Source: Prevotella sp. UBA3776
GTDB taxonomy: Bacteria; Bacteroidota; Bacteroidia; Bacteroidales; Bacteroidaceae
Length of the DNA: 64,000 nt
Assembly: GCA_002369515.1 (NCBI GenBank)
Contig: DFFM01000026.1
Span: forward strand, 25,000-88,999
Direction of reading: 5' to 3'
A model generated the notes under the pieces. The model worked only from the letters and a program-made list of their open reading frames with translations, made no database searches and had not been told where the DNA came from. Both the position numbers and the translations under genes were made by a program. Position 1 is the first letter of the stretch. Each line of letters begins with the position of its first letter. Of this stretch, positions 54,804 through 63,044 are shown piece after piece.

Positions 54804-54835
54804 TTTGGTGAATCAACAGGATTTGCTTATTTTTG
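54804..54835 (+). promoter_or_regulatory. Promoter of the GT2 gene
   Basis: TTTG 54804-54807, 20 bases, TATTTTTG 54828-54835. It excludes the upstream non-ATG start near 54833. Confidence 0.8.
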
Positions 54836-54880
54836 TGCCTCAAACCATCAAAGAGTACGCTTATCCAACCTTGTAAGAAC

Positions 54881-55879
54881 ATGGCAGAACAACCTCTCGT
54901 CAGTATTGTGGTGCCCGTATATAACGGGCGAAAGTATCTTGAACAGTGCATAGCGTCCATTCGCGCCCAGCAATGCCCAGACTGGGAGCTGCTGCTCATC
55001 GACGACGGCAGCACCGACGGCTCCCGCGAACTCTGCGACAGCTATGCCGCCGACACACGCATCCACAGTTTCCACCAGCCCAACAGCGGTGCGGCCGCGG
55101 CACGCAATCACGGCATCGCACAGGCTCGTGGCTCATGGATTTGTTTCGCCGATTGCGATGACTGGATGGAACCTGCCATGCTGGACTCCATGTTGGCGGC
55201 TGCCCGGCAGAACGATGCCCAGGTGGCGGTGTGCGGCTACGTGGCCGAATACGCCCACCACAGCAAGCAAGTGGCGTGTTGCCAGCAGCCCACAGTGCTC
55301 CAGGCGAGCGAGGCGTCCCAAATGCTGCTCGAGGGCAAGATAGGCAGCTACATGTGGACTTTTCTGTTCAAAAGGGAAATGGTCTGCGAGCCCGTTTTCA
55401 ACCTGAAAGTCTATGAGGACCACGCCACCCTGTTCAAGTGGGTGGCTCATGCCCAGCGCGTGGTGCTCATGCCGCAAACGTTCTACCACTATCGGCAGCT
55501 GGACAACAGCCTGCTCCATGCCAGTGGCCGAAAAGCCAGCCGCGACTTCTTCTTGGCTGCCAAGGAGCGCTATCAGTACATTGAGCGGCGGCGGCTCTTT
55601 CCGGGCTGGGAAGCCAAAAACCGCAGCCTCTATCTGGCCAGTTGCATCAAATACACCAAGGACTTGGCGCGCATGGACAACTATGGCCCCGAACAACGGC
55701 AGATGATAGAGGAGGCGAGAGACGAGCTGCGACGTTTCATGCCCGTCGGCAGCAGCGAACTGAGCCGAAAGAACTACATTCGGTTGCGGATGCTCATGAA
55801 AAATGTTGACCTCTACGTGCGCCTGTTGCGGTTGTCGTCAGTGTTTTCGCTTGGAAACCGAAGAAAAAAAACTTTTTAG
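54881..55879 (+). CDS. GT2 family glycosyltransferase
   Basis: A 332-residue cytoplasmic enzyme. The GT-A fold is clear from VSIVVPVYNGRKYLEQCI, LLLIDDGSTDGS, and the ADCDDWMEP metal motif; NSGAAAARNHGI is also typical. It adds a sugar to a growing envelope glycan; donor and acceptor are not predictable. The next genes lie convergent to it. Confidence 0.9.
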   Translation: MAEQPLVSIVVPVYNGRKYLEQCIASIRAQQCPDWELLLIDDGSTDGSRELCDSYAADTRIHSFHQPNSGAAAARNHGIAQARGSWICFADCDDWMEPAMLDSMLAAARQNDAQVAVCGYVAEYAHHSKQVACCQQPTVLQASEASQMLLEGKIGSYMWTFLFKREMVCEPVFNLKVYEDHATLFKWVAHAQRVVLMPQTFYHYRQLDNSLLHASGRKASRDFFLAAKERYQYIERRRLFPGWEAKNRSLYLASCIKYTKDLARMDNYGPEQRQMIEEARDELRRFMPVGSSELSRKNYIRLRMLMKNVDLYVRLLRLSSVFSLGNRRKKTF

Positions 55880-55898
55880 GCTTGTTGTGCCCCCGCAA

Positions 55899-56738
55899 TC
55901 AGATGATGTGGCGGAACAAATAGTCGAAATAATCGAACGAGTCGGAACTGAGCGGCTTGTTGGCATCCATGATCCAGCAGAGAGGTGTGTTGCGATACAT
56001 CGAAGCCACCAATGTGAAGGTGCTCGGGGCTCCCATCAAGTAGTCGCAACGTGAAAGCAGACACAAGTCTTCGCCGGGATTGCCCTGCGGAAAGACCACC
56101 TCGCAGGCGCAGGGCCCGTTGTCTGCAGGAGCGGTAAGAGCCAAACGCAGTTTCTCGGTGTCCAGTTCGGGGTCGTTTCCACAAACATACACACTGACGC
56201 GCTTGCCGCTATGCATGGCCAGAAACTGACGGATGTACGCGAGATACTGCTCGTCGGAATAAAAGTAGCGCCCACCTTGCCAAGTGCGGTAGTCGCCACG
56301 ACGGATGTGTACTCCCAGCAGTATGTCGCTCTCGGGCTGCTGGGCCAGCAAGGCATCGACTGTTTGCTTCACTTCGTCTTTGAATTCAAACAGACGGATT
56401 ATCTCTTGTTTGTACTTCAGAAAAAGGTCGAACCAGTGGACGCACCATCCTTCAGCCAATACGTGGCGACGGGTGAGCATCACTTGTTCTTGCGGCGTGG
56501 TGTCCTCGTTGATGTCGTTGAACTGCACCACAGGCATCAGCCCCAGCTTGGCCGCATACTTGGCAAACAAATAGGTGGCGAAGTGATGGTGGGGCGTGTC
56601 GCAGATGCGGAAGTACTGATATTTGTAGGCAAAGCGCATGGACATGGTCTTTCTGCCATGTTCCCTGCCCCAGGCGTAAAGGTGCCCATACTGCAGGATG
56701 TTGTTGCACATGCGTCCCTTGTCGCGTACGTAAATCAT
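55899..56738 (-). CDS. GT11-like (alpha-1,2-fucosyltransferase family) glycosyltransferase
   Basis: A 279-residue protein with the family's GDP-fucose motif (GVHIRRGDYRTW near residue 150), an N-terminal CNNILQYGHLYAWG block in place of the usual GNQ.FQYA, and the C-terminal CDYLMGAPSTFTLVASMY. Fucosyl transfer to a surface glycan is the best guess. It starts 12 bases after the acyltransferase gene and closes a three-gene unit. Confidence 0.75.
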   Translation of the reverse strand: MIYVRDKGRMCNNILQYGHLYAWGREHGRKTMSMRFAYKYQYFRICDTPHHHFATYLFAKYAAKLGLMPVVQFNDINEDTTPQEQVMLTRRHVLAEGWCVHWFDLFLKYKQEIIRLFEFKDEVKQTVDALLAQQPESDILLGVHIRRGDYRTWQGGRYFYSDEQYLAYIRQFLAMHSGKRVSVYVCGNDPELDTEKLRLALTAPADNGPCACEVVFPQGNPGEDLCLLSRCDYLMGAPSTFTLVASMYRNTPLCWIMDANKPLSSDSFDYFDYLFRHII

Positions 56739-56750
56739 GAGTAGTGGGTG

Positions 56751-57728
56751 TTAGATGTTGTGCGAAGGTTGGGCTTTTCTTTTCCGAAGTTCCTCCACAC
56801 TGCTTACGATGTCCAGGCGTCCGGTCGCTTCGTCGTACCGCAGGTTGTATTCCTCACGTGTGCGCTTCCATCGGTTGTGGGTCCACAGCCAGTATTGCGG
56901 TGCTTGGCGAATGCTCTGCTCCAACAGGCGGAAATAGATGTCGGTGACTTCGAACTCTTTCAATTTCTTTGGCTCCAGCGTCATGATTCTCATGTCCGCC
57001 TCATAGTAGCCTCTACGGATTCGCTTCATGTCAATATAGACGGGCACGTGGTTGTACTTGCGGACGATTCTCTCAGTGCCGGTGAGCACGGGCGTGTCGT
57101 GGTTGAGAAACTGGCACCAGTGGTGGATGTTGTTCCAGAAAGGCACCTGGTCGCAAATATAGCCAATCATCATGAGCTTTCCCTGGCTTTTGTACTCCCA
57201 GATACGCCTCATGGTTTCGGCCATGGGAATGCAGCCTGACCCCATGCGCTGCCGCAGATAGAGGAACAGCCGGTCGAAGGTTTTGTTTTCCAGCGGATGA
57301 TAGATTTGTCCATAGCATCTCTCGTTGCTGGGAAACCACAGTGGCAGCGAAGTAATCCACTCCCAGTTGCAGTAGTGGCCCACATACAACGCCACCGAGC
57401 GGTTCTCGGCAAACAGCCGATGAATGGCGTCGGTGTTGGTGAACACCAGGTGGCGCATTAGGCTTTCGGGACTGATGCTGATGAGCTTGATGCTCTCAAC
57501 CGCATAGTCGCAGAACCAATGATAAAACTTGCGCTCAATGTCGTTGAGCTCGTCTTGTGACTTTTCGGGAAACGAATCGCGCAAGTTTTTGGCCACCAGC
57601 CTGCGCCTGTAGCCAACCAGCCTATACACTATCAGGTAGAAAAAGTCGGACAGCGCATAGAGCACCCTGAAGGGCAAGAGCGAAATCAGGTAGGCAAGGG
57701 CGAATATGATGTAATAAAGAATGTTCAC
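56751..57728 (-). CDS. LpxL/HtrB-like lipid A acyltransferase
   Basis: A 325-residue inner-membrane enzyme with an N-terminal membrane anchor (about 1-40). The catalytic HX4E motif is seen as GHYCNWEW near residue 115, and the later YIDMKRIRRGYY and QYWLWTHNRWKR blocks complete the family. It adds a secondary fatty acid to lipid A. The clustering with glycosyltransferases supports lipopolysaccharide as target. Confidence 0.88.
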   Translation of the reverse strand: MNILYYIIFALAYLISLLPFRVLYALSDFFYLIVYRLVGYRRRLVAKNLRDSFPEKSQDELNDIERKFYHWFCDYAVESIKLISISPESLMRHLVFTNTDAIHRLFAENRSVALYVGHYCNWEWITSLPLWFPSNERCYGQIYHPLENKTFDRLFLYLRQRMGSGCIPMAETMRRIWEYKSQGKLMMIGYICDQVPFWNNIHHWCQFLNHDTPVLTGTERIVRKYNHVPVYIDMKRIRRGYYEADMRIMTLEPKKLKEFEVTDIYFRLLEQSIRQAPQYWLWTHNRWKRTREEYNLRYDEATGRLDIVSSVEELRKRKAQPSHNI

Positions 57729-57752
57729 GTGGGCAAAGATAGCACTTTTTTT

Positions 57753-58592
57753 TCATCCGGCCAAGCTGGCCTCCTTGATTTGTTTGGAATTGTCGAGCTG
57801 ACGGGTGTTTTTGTCCTCCTGCCCGTCATTGCAGGCCTTCTGCTCATACTTTTTGGCAAGGAAGATGAACTGGTAGTAGCCTTCGAGCGTCGCCTTGATG
57901 AATCCGGGAGTGCCGTCGAGAATGGCTCCTTTGAGGATGTAGGTCTTGAAAAAACGGAAGAAGGGACGCCAAACGAAAGCGAAGGCACCATAGTGCTTGT
58001 GCTGCTTGCGAGAGAGCTCGTTGTAGGTGTATTGGTTGGTCTTGCTGACGATGTTGGCCACAGAGTCGTTGGCCAAGTGCTCAAAAGCCAACTGCTTCTG
58101 GCTGGCGGGAATCTTCTCCACCCTGCCCGCCACTTCGGGCGAACAGTGGATCACGGGCGGCCAGTGGGTGGCCTCGCGGCGGAAGAAACGCAGAATGTGG
58201 TCAGGATAGTGGCAGCGCATGAACCGGCCCATGAAATAGTTCTTGCGCGGGATGTAGAGTCCGTCGGGGCAGTCGGCCTGGCGGATGCGCTGGTAAAGAT
58301 AGTCGTGCAGCTCGGGAGTGACAATCTCGTCGGCATCCACCACCAGCACCCACTCGCAGCTGGCTTCGTGGATGGCGTATTCGCGCGCAGGCTCAACAAT
58401 GTTGTAGTTTCTGCGCTCGAAGGTCACTATGCGGCACCCGTGGCGCCAGGCAATGTCTAGAGTGCTGTCGGTGCTCTCCATGTCGCAAACCAGCACTTCG
58501 TCGAAACTGCTCACCGCCTGCAGCACCCTGTCCAGATGTTGCTCGGCATTGTAGGTGTTGATGACTACCGATATTTTATTCTCTTTGTTCAT
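57753..58592 (-). CDS. GT2 family glycosyltransferase (WaaE/KdtX-like)
   Basis: A 279-residue enzyme. ISVVINTYNAEQHLDRVL opens the GT-A fold, VLVCDMESTDSTLDIA and LVVDADEIVTPEL follow. This short form, with a basic C-terminal helix region (RPFFRFFKTYILKG), resembles the WaaE/KdtX enzymes of lipopolysaccharide core synthesis. It is first in the unit with the acyltransferase and GT11-like genes. Confidence 0.88.
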   Translation of the reverse strand: MNKENKISVVINTYNAEQHLDRVLQAVSSFDEVLVCDMESTDSTLDIAWRHGCRIVTFERRNYNIVEPAREYAIHEASCEWVLVVDADEIVTPELHDYLYQRIRQADCPDGLYIPRKNYFMGRFMRCHYPDHILRFFRREATHWPPVIHCSPEVAGRVEKIPASQKQLAFEHLANDSVANIVSKTNQYTYNELSRKQHKHYGAFAFVWRPFFRFFKTYILKGAILDGTPGFIKATLEGYYQFIFLAKKYEQKACNDGQEDKNTRQLDNSKQIKEASLAG

Positions 58593-58613
58593 GCTTTTGG
58601 AGGTTCAGCCCTG

Positions 58614-58645
58614 CAAAAATAGGAAAAAAGGCCGAACAATCCAAA
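58614..58645 (-). promoter_or_regulatory. Promoter of the GT2-acyltransferase-GT11 unit
   Basis: On the minus strand TTTG (58645-58642), 20 bases, TATTTTTG (58621-58614), then about 21 bases to the ATG at 58592. Confidence 0.8.
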
Positions 58646-58695
58646 TGTGATGTTTATTATTTTGTTTTCTTCCCCGTTTTCCCAAAAAAATGTGT

Positions 58696-58703
58696 TACCT
58701 TTG
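58696..58703 (+). promoter_or_regulatory. -7 box of the GT87-GtrA-GT4 unit
   Basis: TACCTTTG, 26 bases before the ATG at 58730; no good TTTG upstream. Confidence 0.55.
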
Positions 58704-58729
58704 TCCGACATTCCAAACATTCTTTTGCC

Positions 58730-59920
58730 ATGTTCAAATCTGTCATAGCACAATTTAAGCAGGTTTTATCCAAACCTTTTTTCAGCGACAAGCGCACGTT
58801 GCTGGCTCTGTGGCTGTTGCTGCCTGTCATAGCGGCAGTTATGAAATTGCACAGCTGCAACAACTTCCTCATCTTCAGGGGGGTGTTCTGGCATGCTCTG
58901 GACGGCACTTCGCTCTTCGCGCAATATCCCGACGAATATTTCGACTGCAACCACTATGGCCCTTTCTTCTCGCTGGTCATAGCCCCCTTTGCTGTCAGCC
59001 CTCTGTTTGTGGGACTGCTGCTGTGGCTGGTGGCGCTGGCCATGTTTCTCTATGTGGCCGTCACCCGGAGTCAGTTCACCCGCCATCAGCAAATTTTCAT
59101 CCTCTGGTTCTGTGCCCACGAACTGCTCACGGCCCTCTACATGCAGCAGTTCAACATCGCCATTGCCGCCATCATTGTGCTCACCTTCTGCTGCATAGAG
59201 AAAGAGAAGGACTTTTGGGCCGCGTTCTTCATCATGCTGGGCACGTTTGTCAAACTCTACGGCATTGTGGGGCTGGCCTTCTTCTTCTTCTCCAAGCACA
59301 ATGGCCGCTTCATTGGCTCGCTGCTGTTCTGGGCGATGGTCATGTTCGTGGCGCCCATGGTGTTCCATGGTCCCGACTATATCTTGGGACAGTATCACGA
59401 ATGGTACACCTGCCTGCTGGACAAGAACGGCGAAAACACCGAGTCCATCGCCCAGAACATTTCGCTCCTGGGCATGGTCCATCGCATCTCAGGCCAGTGG
59501 TTCAGCGACCTGTGGCTCATCGTGCCAGGACTGTTGCTCTTTGCGCTGCCCTATCTGCGCTTTTCGCAATATAAGCACAAGCCATTCCGCCAGACGCTCT
59601 TGGCCTCGGTGCTCATGTTCGTGGTGCTGTTCAGCACGGGCAGCGAGTCGAGCGGCTACATCATTCCTTTCGTGGGCATTGTCGTTTGGTTCACCGCCGC
59701 CCCGTGGAAACGCACGGGCTGGGACGTGGCCCTGCTGGTACTGGCCTTCGTGCTCTCCAGCCTTTCGCCCAGCGACCTCTTTCCCGCCTACCTGCGCAAA
59801 GAATGGGTGCAGCCCTACGCGCTGAAGGCATTGCCCGTGACCCTCATCTGGCTGAAACTCTGCTACGAGATGATGACGAGAACATATGAAGAAACAAAAA
59901 GAGAAGCAGGAGTGCAGTAA
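58730..59920 (+). CDS. GT87/DUF2029 family membrane glycosyltransferase
   Basis: A 396-residue protein with about ten membrane helices. The conserved loop after the first helix (FWHALDGTSLFAQYPDEYFDC) and YGPFFSLVIAPFA match GT87 enzymes, which use polyprenyl-phosphate-linked sugars on the outer side of the inner membrane. It is followed five bases later by GtrA, a flippase type that often supplies such donors. Confidence 0.85.
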   Translation: MFKSVIAQFKQVLSKPFFSDKRTLLALWLLLPVIAAVMKLHSCNNFLIFRGVFWHALDGTSLFAQYPDEYFDCNHYGPFFSLVIAPFAVSPLFVGLLLWLVALAMFLYVAVTRSQFTRHQQIFILWFCAHELLTALYMQQFNIAIAAIIVLTFCCIEKEKDFWAAFFIMLGTFVKLYGIVGLAFFFFSKHNGRFIGSLLFWAMVMFVAPMVFHGPDYILGQYHEWYTCLLDKNGENTESIAQNISLLGMVHRISGQWFSDLWLIVPGLLLFALPYLRFSQYKHKPFRQTLLASVLMFVVLFSTGSESSGYIIPFVGIVVWFTAAPWKRTGWDVALLVLAFVLSSLSPSDLFPAYLRKEWVQPYALKALPVTLIWLKLCYEMMTRTYEETKREAGVQ

Positions 59921-59925
59921 AAAAA

Positions 59926-60309
59926 ATGATAAACAAACAAACCTTTGGCGAGATGATTCGCTTCGGAATCGTGGGCACCACGGCCGCAGCCATCCACTAT
60001 TCCATCTATTGGGTGCTACAGCATTGGATCAATGTCAATGTGGCCTATACCATTGGCTATGTGCTCAGTTTCCTGGTCAACTATTACCTCTCTGCCCACT
60101 TCACCTTCCATGAAAAAGCCTCAGCCCGCAATGGCGTGGGATTCGGAGCAGCCCATCTGTTCAACTATCTGCTGCACATGGTGCTGTTCAACTTCTTCCT
60201 ATGGATAGGGCTCAGCCGCGAACTGGCACCCATTGCCGTGCTCGCCATTGCCGTGCCCACCAATTTCATACTGGTACGGTTTGTATTCAAACACTTCAAG
60301 CGCAAATGA
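59926..60309 (+). CDS. GtrA-like membrane protein
   Basis: A 127-residue protein with four membrane helices (GTTAAAIHYSIYWVLQHW, YTIGYVLSFLVNYYLSAHFTF, and two more), the GtrA pattern. GtrA proteins are thought to flip polyprenyl-phosphate sugars. Its stop overlaps the next gene's ATG by four bases. Confidence 0.92.
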   Translation: MINKQTFGEMIRFGIVGTTAAAIHYSIYWVLQHWINVNVAYTIGYVLSFLVNYYLSAHFTFHEKASARNGVGFGAAHLFNYLLHMVLFNFFLWIGLSRELAPIAVLAIAVPTNFILVRFVFKHFKRK

Positions 60310-61490
60310 AACAAACACTCACCGTCGGCTTCGATGCCAAGCGCATTGTCAGCAATGCCACTGGTCTGGGCAGCTATGGCCGCACACTTGTCAACGACTT
60401 GGCCACCCTCGTCGCTCCCGTGCAGTGGCGGCTCTATGCCCCCAGCGTGGGGCGCGACGACCTTCGCAGTCAGGTCATCGCCCGGCCCAACCTTTCGTTT
60501 GTCTATCCGCGCAGCGCCACCTGGGGCAAGGCCCTCTGGCGTTCGCACGGCATTGTGACCGATTTGCAGCGCGACGGTGTGCAGGTGTTCCACGGCCTGT
60601 CGGGCGAGCTGCCCGTGGGCATCAGCAGCAGTGGGGTGAAGAGCGTGGTCACCATCCACGACCTCATCTTCCTGCGCCATCCCGAATACTACCACTGGCT
60701 CGACACCCGCATCTACGCCTGGAAATTCCGCCAAACGCTGCGCGAGGCCGACCGCATCGTGGCCATCTCGGAGTGTACCAAGCGCGACATTGTGGAATTG
60801 GGCCACATTGACCCCAATCGCGTCGAGGTCATTTACCAGAGCTGTGCCACCCGCTTTGGCGGACAACCCTCAGCAGCCCAGTGCGCACAGCTGAGCAACC
60901 ACTATCGACTGCCTCACCGTTACGTCCTCAGCGTGGGCACACTCGAAGAGCGCAAGAACATGCTGCTAGCCGTCAAAGCACTGCCGCTGCTGCCTCCCGA
61001 TGTCCACTTGGTCTGCGTGGGGCGCACCACGCCCTACACCGCCCGAATGGTGAAATATGCCGAGGCCAACCAGCTCACGCCCCGACTGCATCTGCTCCAC
61101 GGTGTCCCCGACCAGCACCTACCTGCACTCTACGCCCAGGCCGATGCCTTTGTCTATCCATCGCGCTACGAAGGCTTCGGCATCCCCATCATCGAGGCCA
61201 TCCGCCAAGGGTTGCCTGTCGTGGCATGCACCGGCTCGTGTCTGGAGGAGGCCGGAGGCCCTCACAGCCTCTACGTTTCGCCCGACGACCCAATGGCGCT
61301 CGCCCACGCCCTTTCGCAGATGCTCCGCGGGGCAGAAGGGCGCCAGCAGCGTATTGACCTCAGCCGCGACTACATCCGCCGCTTCGACGGCAACGACGCT
61401 GCCAACAAGTTCATGCAACTGTACCAGCAACTATGTCAGCCAACAACGGAAAATGAGACTCGCAACGATGGGGAATTTAGCTGGAAATGA
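60306..61490 (+). CDS. GT4 family glycosyltransferase
   Basis: A 394-residue GT-B enzyme. FDAKRIVSNATGLGSYGRTL is near the N-terminus; RYVLSVGTLEERKNMLLAVK and PSRYEGFGIPIIEAIRQGLP show the nucleotide-sugar site. The ATG at 60306 overlaps the GtrA stop; the longer frame from 60201 would overlap GtrA deeply and was excluded. It probably extends the same glycan. Confidence 0.92.
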   Translation: MKQTLTVGFDAKRIVSNATGLGSYGRTLVNDLATLVAPVQWRLYAPSVGRDDLRSQVIARPNLSFVYPRSATWGKALWRSHGIVTDLQRDGVQVFHGLSGELPVGISSSGVKSVVTIHDLIFLRHPEYYHWLDTRIYAWKFRQTLREADRIVAISECTKRDIVELGHIDPNRVEVIYQSCATRFGGQPSAAQCAQLSNHYRLPHRYVLSVGTLEERKNMLLAVKALPLLPPDVHLVCVGRTTPYTARMVKYAEANQLTPRLHLLHGVPDQHLPALYAQADAFVYPSRYEGFGIPIIEAIRQGLPVVACTGSCLEEAGGPHSLYVSPDDPMALAHALSQMLRGAEGRQQRIDLSRDYIRRFDGNDAANKFMQLYQQLCQPTTENETRNDGEFSWK

Positions 61491-61531
61491 GTATTTTTGA
61501 AACAATTCAAGCCAACAATAACCACAAAACA

Positions 61532-62356
61532 ATGGAGAATATGAAGAATTTCAGCAAACACATGATTGCAGCAGCCCTGGCATTGACCACCGTGGCACTG
61601 CTGGGTTCGTGCATGGACGGAGTGAAGAAAAACGGCAATACAGCCGAAGTTGTGGGCATCAGCGATGCACTGACGGGCAACGCCAACGAGCGCGAAGGCG
61701 GCCACTTCGCAGCCGATGCGCGGCAAATAGCAGTGACCATCGACGACAGCGGCCTGACGAAAACCACCGTCATGGTGGGCGACGGAGAATTCGACTACTA
61801 CCAATACGACAATGCCGCCGTGGGAACCGTTACCGTGACGCTCTCCGACCTGCCCACCACGGTGGAGGAGCTGAAACAGCTGCAACTGCCCAACGGCATG
61901 GAAGACCTGCACGACACACCCTACTTGGCACCTGCCCTGATGGCCGCTGCCGTCAGCCAGCACTTCACCAACAAAGACGAGTGCAAACGCATGATCAACT
62001 ACATCGGCAAAAAATACAAGGACATCAGCGTGGGAGCTGCCGACTTCTATGCTTCAGAGTGGAGCCAACTGGGCCAGTACAACGAGAAGTACATGCAGGC
62101 CGTGCGTTCCTATTTCGACGGAGCCACACAGGCCAACGGCTACACGCCAACGAAGCCCGTCACCATGCGCATGGAACTGAACAAATACAGCTACACCGCC
62201 GACAAGAACTGCATCCAGCTGTGGATCAAGTCGTCGCAGAAAAGCTCTAAGCAGGAGTTCAAAATCTGGATGCTCGACCAAGACGGCAACGGACGCTACG
62301 ACTACTTCTACCCCACGGGCTTCGCCACACTGGCCCACGGACTGGGAGAATATTAA
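61532..62356 (+). CDS. Exported lipoprotein of unknown function
   Basis: A 274-residue protein starting MENMKNFSKHMIAAALALTT with a lipobox LLGSC (Cys27). No known domain was recognised. Residues about 55-110 are beta-rich (IAVTIDDSGLTKTTVMVGDG), and 175-260 hold KPVTMRMELNKYSYT and KIWMLDQDGNGRYDYFYPTG. An upstream ATG at 61487 is in frame, but a -7-like TATTTTTG (61491-61498) lies just after it, which favours the later start. It may be co-transcribed with the GT4 gene. Confidence 0.75.
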   Translation: MENMKNFSKHMIAAALALTTVALLGSCMDGVKKNGNTAEVVGISDALTGNANEREGGHFAADARQIAVTIDDSGLTKTTVMVGDGEFDYYQYDNAAVGTVTVTLSDLPTTVEELKQLQLPNGMEDLHDTPYLAPALMAAAVSQHFTNKDECKRMINYIGKKYKDISVGAADFYASEWSQLGQYNEKYMQAVRSYFDGATQANGYTPTKPVTMRMELNKYSYTADKNCIQLWIKSSQKSSKQEFKIWMLDQDGNGRYDYFYPTGFATLAHGLGEY

Positions 62357-62359
62357 GAG

Positions 62360-62430
62360 CTCCCCCGGCCCCCTCCAACATCCCCCAAAGGAAATGGCCC
62401 CCTCCAACCTCCCCCTGGGGGGAGGCTTAG
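62360..62430 (-). repeat. GC-rich palindromic repeat, degenerate copy
   Basis: GGCCCCCTCCAACCTCCCCC and GGGGGGAGGCTTAGG are words of the family seen at 616-696 in reverse orientation. Confidence 0.65.
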
Positions 62431-62451
62431 GAAATGCAACTTTTAAAAACG

Positions 62452-62497
62452 AAAACGATGAAAGCCTTCCCGTGCGGAAGGCTTTCATCGTTTTTTT
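62452..62497. terminator. Strong terminator hairpin
   Basis: A 19-bp perfect stem (62452-62470 with 62476-62494), five-base loop and flanking A- and T-runs; may work in both directions. Confidence 0.92.
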
Positions 62498-62558
62498 ATA
62501 TTGCATTGGAGTTTCTGATTCCAATCAAATAATGTACAGAAGTTTGAGTTGTATTCTC

Positions 62559-62702
62559 CGACAACGAATTTAGCCAATGTATCGAATCATATCAATGCAT
62601 CGAAGATGCGACGAATGCTGCCGAATGCAGCGATTCGAAAGATTCGTTGGCCGCCTTGCGGCCATTCGCCTTGAGCCGCCATGTTGCAATTCGAGAAAAT
62701 CG
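62559..62702 (+). repeat. 144-bp dispersed repeat, copy 2
   Basis: Matches 45642-45787 over its whole length with few or no gaps. A 20-codon frame (HRRCDECCRM.RFERFVGRL) is shared by both copies. Confidence 0.75.
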
Positions 62703-62976
62703 TTATTCAAGTTTCGCTATCGCTCAACTTTTTGGAGTTCAAGGAGTTCATGGAGTTCAAGGAGTTGCAAGACAATAGCTTCGTGCCGTGTTTCCCCAAA
62801 AACAGAAGGACTCAGAGCAAAGACTAATGTCTTGCAACTCCTTGCAACTCCTTGCAACTCCTTGTTTACTTAACATGCGAAAGTTGAGTTCGTTATATTC
62901 GTTGTAGTAGAGACATCACAGTGTGGCATCTCTACTCCTGAACTCCAGTACTTCCTCAGTAAAATAGTGTAACTCC

Positions 62977-63037
62977 AAAGCCTCCCCCCAGGGGGAGGTT
63001 GGAGGGGGCCATTCCCATTGCGGGAGGTTGGAGGGAA
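62977..63037 (+). repeat. GC-rich palindromic repeat before gpmI
   Basis: AAGCCTCCCCCCAGGGGGAG, then GGTTGGAGGGGGCC and a second GGGAGGTTGGAGGGA word. It abuts the stop codon of gpmI. Confidence 0.7.
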
Positions 63038-63044
63038 CCTCCTT

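Larger units (their letters stand above)
62357..63044. other. Repeat-rich spacer before gpmI
   Basis: About 690 bases without an accepted gene: GC-rich palindromic words (62360-62430), a strong terminator (62452-62497), the second copy of the 144-bp repeat (62559-62702), a GGAGTTCA/CTTGCAACTC word stretch (62735-62870), and another GC-rich palindromic copy (62977-63037). Confidence 0.75.
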
